Positions 60,710 through 64,000 of a stretch of DNA of 64,000 bases are shown here, piece by piece. Made by a program: the position numbers and the translations under genes. Source of the DNA: Psilocybe azurescens (taxonomy: Eukaryota; Basidiomycota; Agaricomycetes; Agaricales; Agrocybaceae); assembly GCA_023853785.1 (NCBI GenBank), contig JAJIRX010000160.1, positions 310,001 to 374,000 on the forward strand, in the 5' to 3' direction. The notes below the pieces were generated by a model. It had not been told where the DNA came from and did no database searches. It was given only the letters and a program-made list of their open reading frames with translations. Within the stretch, counting starts at the first letter, position 1, and each line of letters opens with the position of its first letter.

Positions 60710-63700
60710 TCATATCACATGATTCAACATCTTCAATTCTACGTTCTTGCGCTCCAGCGCCTCCACCTTACGTCCTGCAATCGTTAATTTATCTCCTACT
60801 GACCGCGCCCGCTCTACGCACGGACTTCTTCGCAGACTCCACCACGGCCGCCTTTCCTTTTCCATTGTGCTTACTAGTAGAGAAAGCTCCTGTTCGTAAC
60901 CCTGGATCTTCGTCTCCGTGTCCAAGATTTGTTTCTCATTGTACGCAAGTTCTTGCGTGGCTTGAAATATTTTATCTGGGTATGTCATCATCAGTGACGC
61001 TCTTCGCTGCCTCATTAGTTCACAAGAAAAGAAAAACTTGCCATTGACAACGCGGTCAAACACCCATCGGAATACAGGCTTACCGGGCCTTATTGTACTC
61101 GGCCGTCCTTTAATTTATACAGTTAGTAGTTTGTGTTATCCAGAAAATGTGTAGTTGTACCGTCTTTTGTAGAAATTGAAATCAACTCGGCATGCTCCAT
61201 GCTTCGCAGGGCGTTCTCGTCTCCTTTGAAAGGGAAATCGACCAGAATGTCGTAGTATCCCGTCTCAGGCGTTTTGGAAAGCGTCTTGAGCACCTTCCAA
61301 GCTTGGTATCGTGTCCAAGGCAGGCTCTTGGCATCTTCAGTATCGTCCCCGAACGCGTTCTTTCTTAGCTCAGCCACACCGCGGCTAATGATATCTTCGA
61401 CCGCCTCGTCCACCTTCATTCCACTCCGCACTTTGTGGATCAGCTATAAGATGATCGTCAGCTATATTGGATTTGATGATGTACGATTTCTTACGCTTTC
61501 GAGATCACTCGCGCGACCACCCAGGCGTTCAACCAAGTGAGTCTCTTGCGCGGAGATACCAATGTCGACTCCTGCGTCATGGAGTTTTTGTTTCACGAAG
61601 GACAGGGAACTCGAGGGATCCGCATCAGAAAGTGCAATGGAGTTGAGAGGTTTGGTAGGTAGTGCTGCTCCAACAGTTAACTCTGATAAAACATGAAAAT
61701 AGCGATAGATCTACCTTTTGCTAGCCTCTTTGAGTTCTCTCGGTTATCACTGAGGACTATGACATGTGCAATCTGAATCTTTGTCAAGTGCTGGCGTCGA
61801 AGACAAACGGGTTGCTACTCACATGGTTTTCAGCTAGTGCAGCACCCCACTGAGCGAGGACATCCAGAACGTCCTCTTTGCTTGAAGTGCCCGCTGCATA
61901 GTTACAAATGACAACGATTGGAAGGGCTTTGATCGCCTCAACATCTTCAAGAGCTTTCTGTTTCCTAAGTATATTATCTTGGTCCTCTGTCGTCTCTTTC
62001 AGTTGGGCAGGAGACAATACAGCCTCCATATCCTCGCTAAATAGCTCATCGCCGACGCCAAGCTCACTTATGACTCCGTTTCCTGCAACACAGTCCAAAC
62101 GGCCGTCATGCCATGTACCTGATATTATGGCTTGGCGTTTATGTGCATCTTGAATGCGTCGCAGATCTTCAGCCTTTTGTCCTGTATCTGACGCTGAATA
62201 GACGCCCGATGAGCGGACGAAACAGATCGCAGGGCAGTTGTGACCACTTCGAGGATCTGTTTGAGTTGTTCGGGAAGAGAACTACTGAGGCCAGCTAAAG
62301 AAATAACTAAGTATATGAAGAGTACCAGATGAAATAAAACTTTGGCTTGCCTTTTTGTCCCATTAGACCTACGCTGGCGAGGTCTATAAGGTTGCCCATA
62401 GAGTTCACAAAGTTGAATACTGGCCAATAACCGGTCTGTGTCGCCAAATCTTCGACAAGAGCTGACTCGGATGGAGCATTGTTGAGCTTGCGACAATCAA
62501 TAATGAGATAAGTTCTTCCTGATTGCTTCAAAACTGCATTGAGCATTGTGATTTTGCCACTTCCTGCAGGCCCATGAATGAACGCGATTGTAGCTATTTC
62601 GGGAATGAGCACAAGTGAATGACGTCATATCTAAACTCACTGGGCATGTCCGAGAGATACGCCTTCAACGCGCTCTCAGCCTCTTTGCGTTCCTTCCATA
62701 CTTCACCTTCCACTTTCGACGTAGTGTCAGAGCGGCTGGACAGACGTTCCACGGTATTGACCCGTAGCCACTCGTATAGCCTGAATTCTGGAAAGGAATC
62801 AGACTGGAAACATATTCATTGGGAGGAAGAACGCACTTCGGTAGTCAAACCAATCGAGCATCTTAGCCTTAACCATCACAGAACGGATAGGATCAAATAT
62901 CTACAAGAAATGTCATCGTATGTATAGAGACAGGACAAATGGGAACTTACGGTATATGTAAGAGTACCCAGAAGAAAGATGATGATAGGTAACATAATCT
63001 TTGGGTGATTCGACATCCAGTTGCGAATATCATGAGCTTTGACGGGTGTCTCATAGCGGGTGTGAATGCGAGTTTTGGAAGGTGTAGGGCCTGAGGTGGA
63101 AGGAACGTCGAGACCATGAATAACATTGCGGGCGATAGTAGCTGAATGAACGTGTTGAAAGCTTATCAACGAAGAGCGGAGAGTGCCTGCTGGGACCGGT
63201 GTAGGAGACGAGAGGTCGCGTATGCGTCCGTAGGGCTATTCATAGTTAGGAAGCAAACTAAAGCAAGTCACAGAGAGCTTACGCGACATAAGTCGTAGAG
63301 AGATTGTTCCTGAATGTCTGGGCCATCAAACGCGACTCTGAGAAGTGGAGAAGCGAAGCGATTCATATCCTATCCGCAGATAAGAAGCACAGAAGACGAC
63401 GAGAAGGGTAAACCGCACCTCTTTCCAAGGAGAACCCCGCACCACCCATAATGTCCCGGTGCGCACACCTGCCCACGTTGGAAGACCACCTTGCTTTTCC
63501 ACTTCTTCGGACAGGGCTGCCTGAAGCGCGGGCCATTCCTTGCCCTCTTCTAGATCGGATGTAGAGTAGGAGAAACGGACGAAGACACCTCCATCCTTGC
63601 GATGGGGCTGAATTTCGAGAGGCTTGAAGTCGTGTACGGAGGAAAGATTATGTAGTCGAGACTCGAGAGTGTTGAGAAGAGTATCTTGGCGCAGGATGCC

Positions 63701-63885
63701 GATGTAATGGCGGAAACTATTGAAGGGAACTGAGAATAGATATAACATATAAAGAATGAAGAAGCATACTCCCAAAGAGCTAGTTGTACTGGAAAGACAG
63801 AGTCGAGATACAACCAGGCCTCTTTCTTCGACGCTGCTGCTGCTGCTGTGGTATAAGATCTTCGCAGCGGCAGGACTCTGAGCAT
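60710..63885 (-). CDS. Mitochondrial escape protein Yme2 (RNA12 family)
   Basis: Yme2 is a mitochondrial inner-membrane protein involved in nucleoid/mtDNA maintenance and membrane organisation. The start at 63885 (MLRVLPLRRSYTTAAAAASK) is a classic import signal with an Ala run. The segments WLYLDSVFPVQLALW, FRHYIGILRQDTLL and GGVFVRFSYS form the RRM-like part. A membrane helix follows (IMLPIIIFLLGTLTYT), then FDPIRSVMVKAKMLDWFDYR. The RNA12 domain has IAFIHGPAGSGKITMLNAVL (Walker A, with Lys-Ile instead of Lys-Thr/Arg after it), TYLIIDCRKL and GLMGQKGK, then PIVVICNYA, SIALSDADPSSSLSFVKQKL and ETHLVERLGGRASDLESLIH. It ends in a coiled coil (LDTETKIQGYEQELSLLVST) and ELKMLNHVI. About eleven exons. 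Confidence 0.93.
63829..63851 (-). repeat. GCA/GCT microsatellite in the Yme2 presequence
   Basis: A run of five or six GCN codons encodes the Ala stretch of the mitochondrial import signal. Such runs often change length without harming the signal. Confidence 0.7.
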
Positions 63886-64000
63886 GGCGAGAGGAAAGAG
63901 GTGACAATGTTACCGTGACAAAGTGTGACAATATTGGTAGTGAGAGTTTGCTATGTGACGTGACTGCTGTTTTGTCTCCGACGTCGATGGCGTCGTCGTC

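Overview
The window is nuclear DNA of a filamentous basidiomycete, most likely an Agaricomycete. Genes are dense on both strands and cut by many short GT-AG introns of about 45-70 nt. The set includes typical fungal proteins: a Skt5/Chs4 chitin synthase activator, a Zn2Cys6 regulator, a HookA-type adaptor, a Pom1-like DYRK kinase, an Argonaute with a DEDD active site, and a TKL kinase with an N-terminal helical domain of the sort expanded in mushrooms. I see no rRNA, tRNA, CRISPR or intact transposon, and I cannot name the species.

Layout, left to right: SCYL2-like pseudokinase (cut by the left edge), unknown protein, CCDC9-like RGG protein, phosphoglycerate kinase, Skt5/Chs4, JHD1/KDM2 histone demethylase, PNKP-type DNA end repair enzyme, galactose-1-P uridylyltransferase, V-ATPase subunit A, proteasome ATPase Rpt1, mitochondrial PDK/BCKDK-family kinase, a very long Ser-rich DYRK kinase, a probably decayed J-domain/ankyrin gene, Zn2Cys6 regulator, MLKL-like TKL kinase, ING-family PHD protein, Nuf2, RecQ/Sgs1 helicase, MCM-binding protein, Cdc50-type flippase subunit, RNA 3'-phosphate cyclase, mitochondrial AsnRS, Argonaute, Hook protein, unknown multi-pass membrane protein, EI24/Rrt8-like membrane protein and the mitochondrial RNA12 protein Yme2.

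This is mostly a housekeeping region, not a functional gene cluster. Several neighbours share themes (DNA repair and replication: PNKP, RecQ, MCMBP; chromatin: JHD1, ING; mitochondria: PDK/BCKDK kinase, AsnRS, Yme2), but nothing in the sequence shows that they act as a unit. Two divergent pairs, MCMBP/CDC50 and RTC/AsnRS, share intergenic gaps of about 100 bp.

The strongest global signal is technical. About twenty conserved genes and exons change frame by exactly one base, nearly always at a homopolymer (usually one base short), including in essential genes such as RPT1 and VMA1. These look like sequencing or consensus errors, so many single ORFs are broken and the gene models below join frames. 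The most interesting biology is the kinase at 32309-34670. It has an N-terminal helical domain like the MLKL/HeLo class, a catalytic loop reading HGN instead of HGD/HRD, and an apparent 8-nt microexon directly after that motif. The J-domain/ankyrin gene at about 28650-30960 appears to be decaying.
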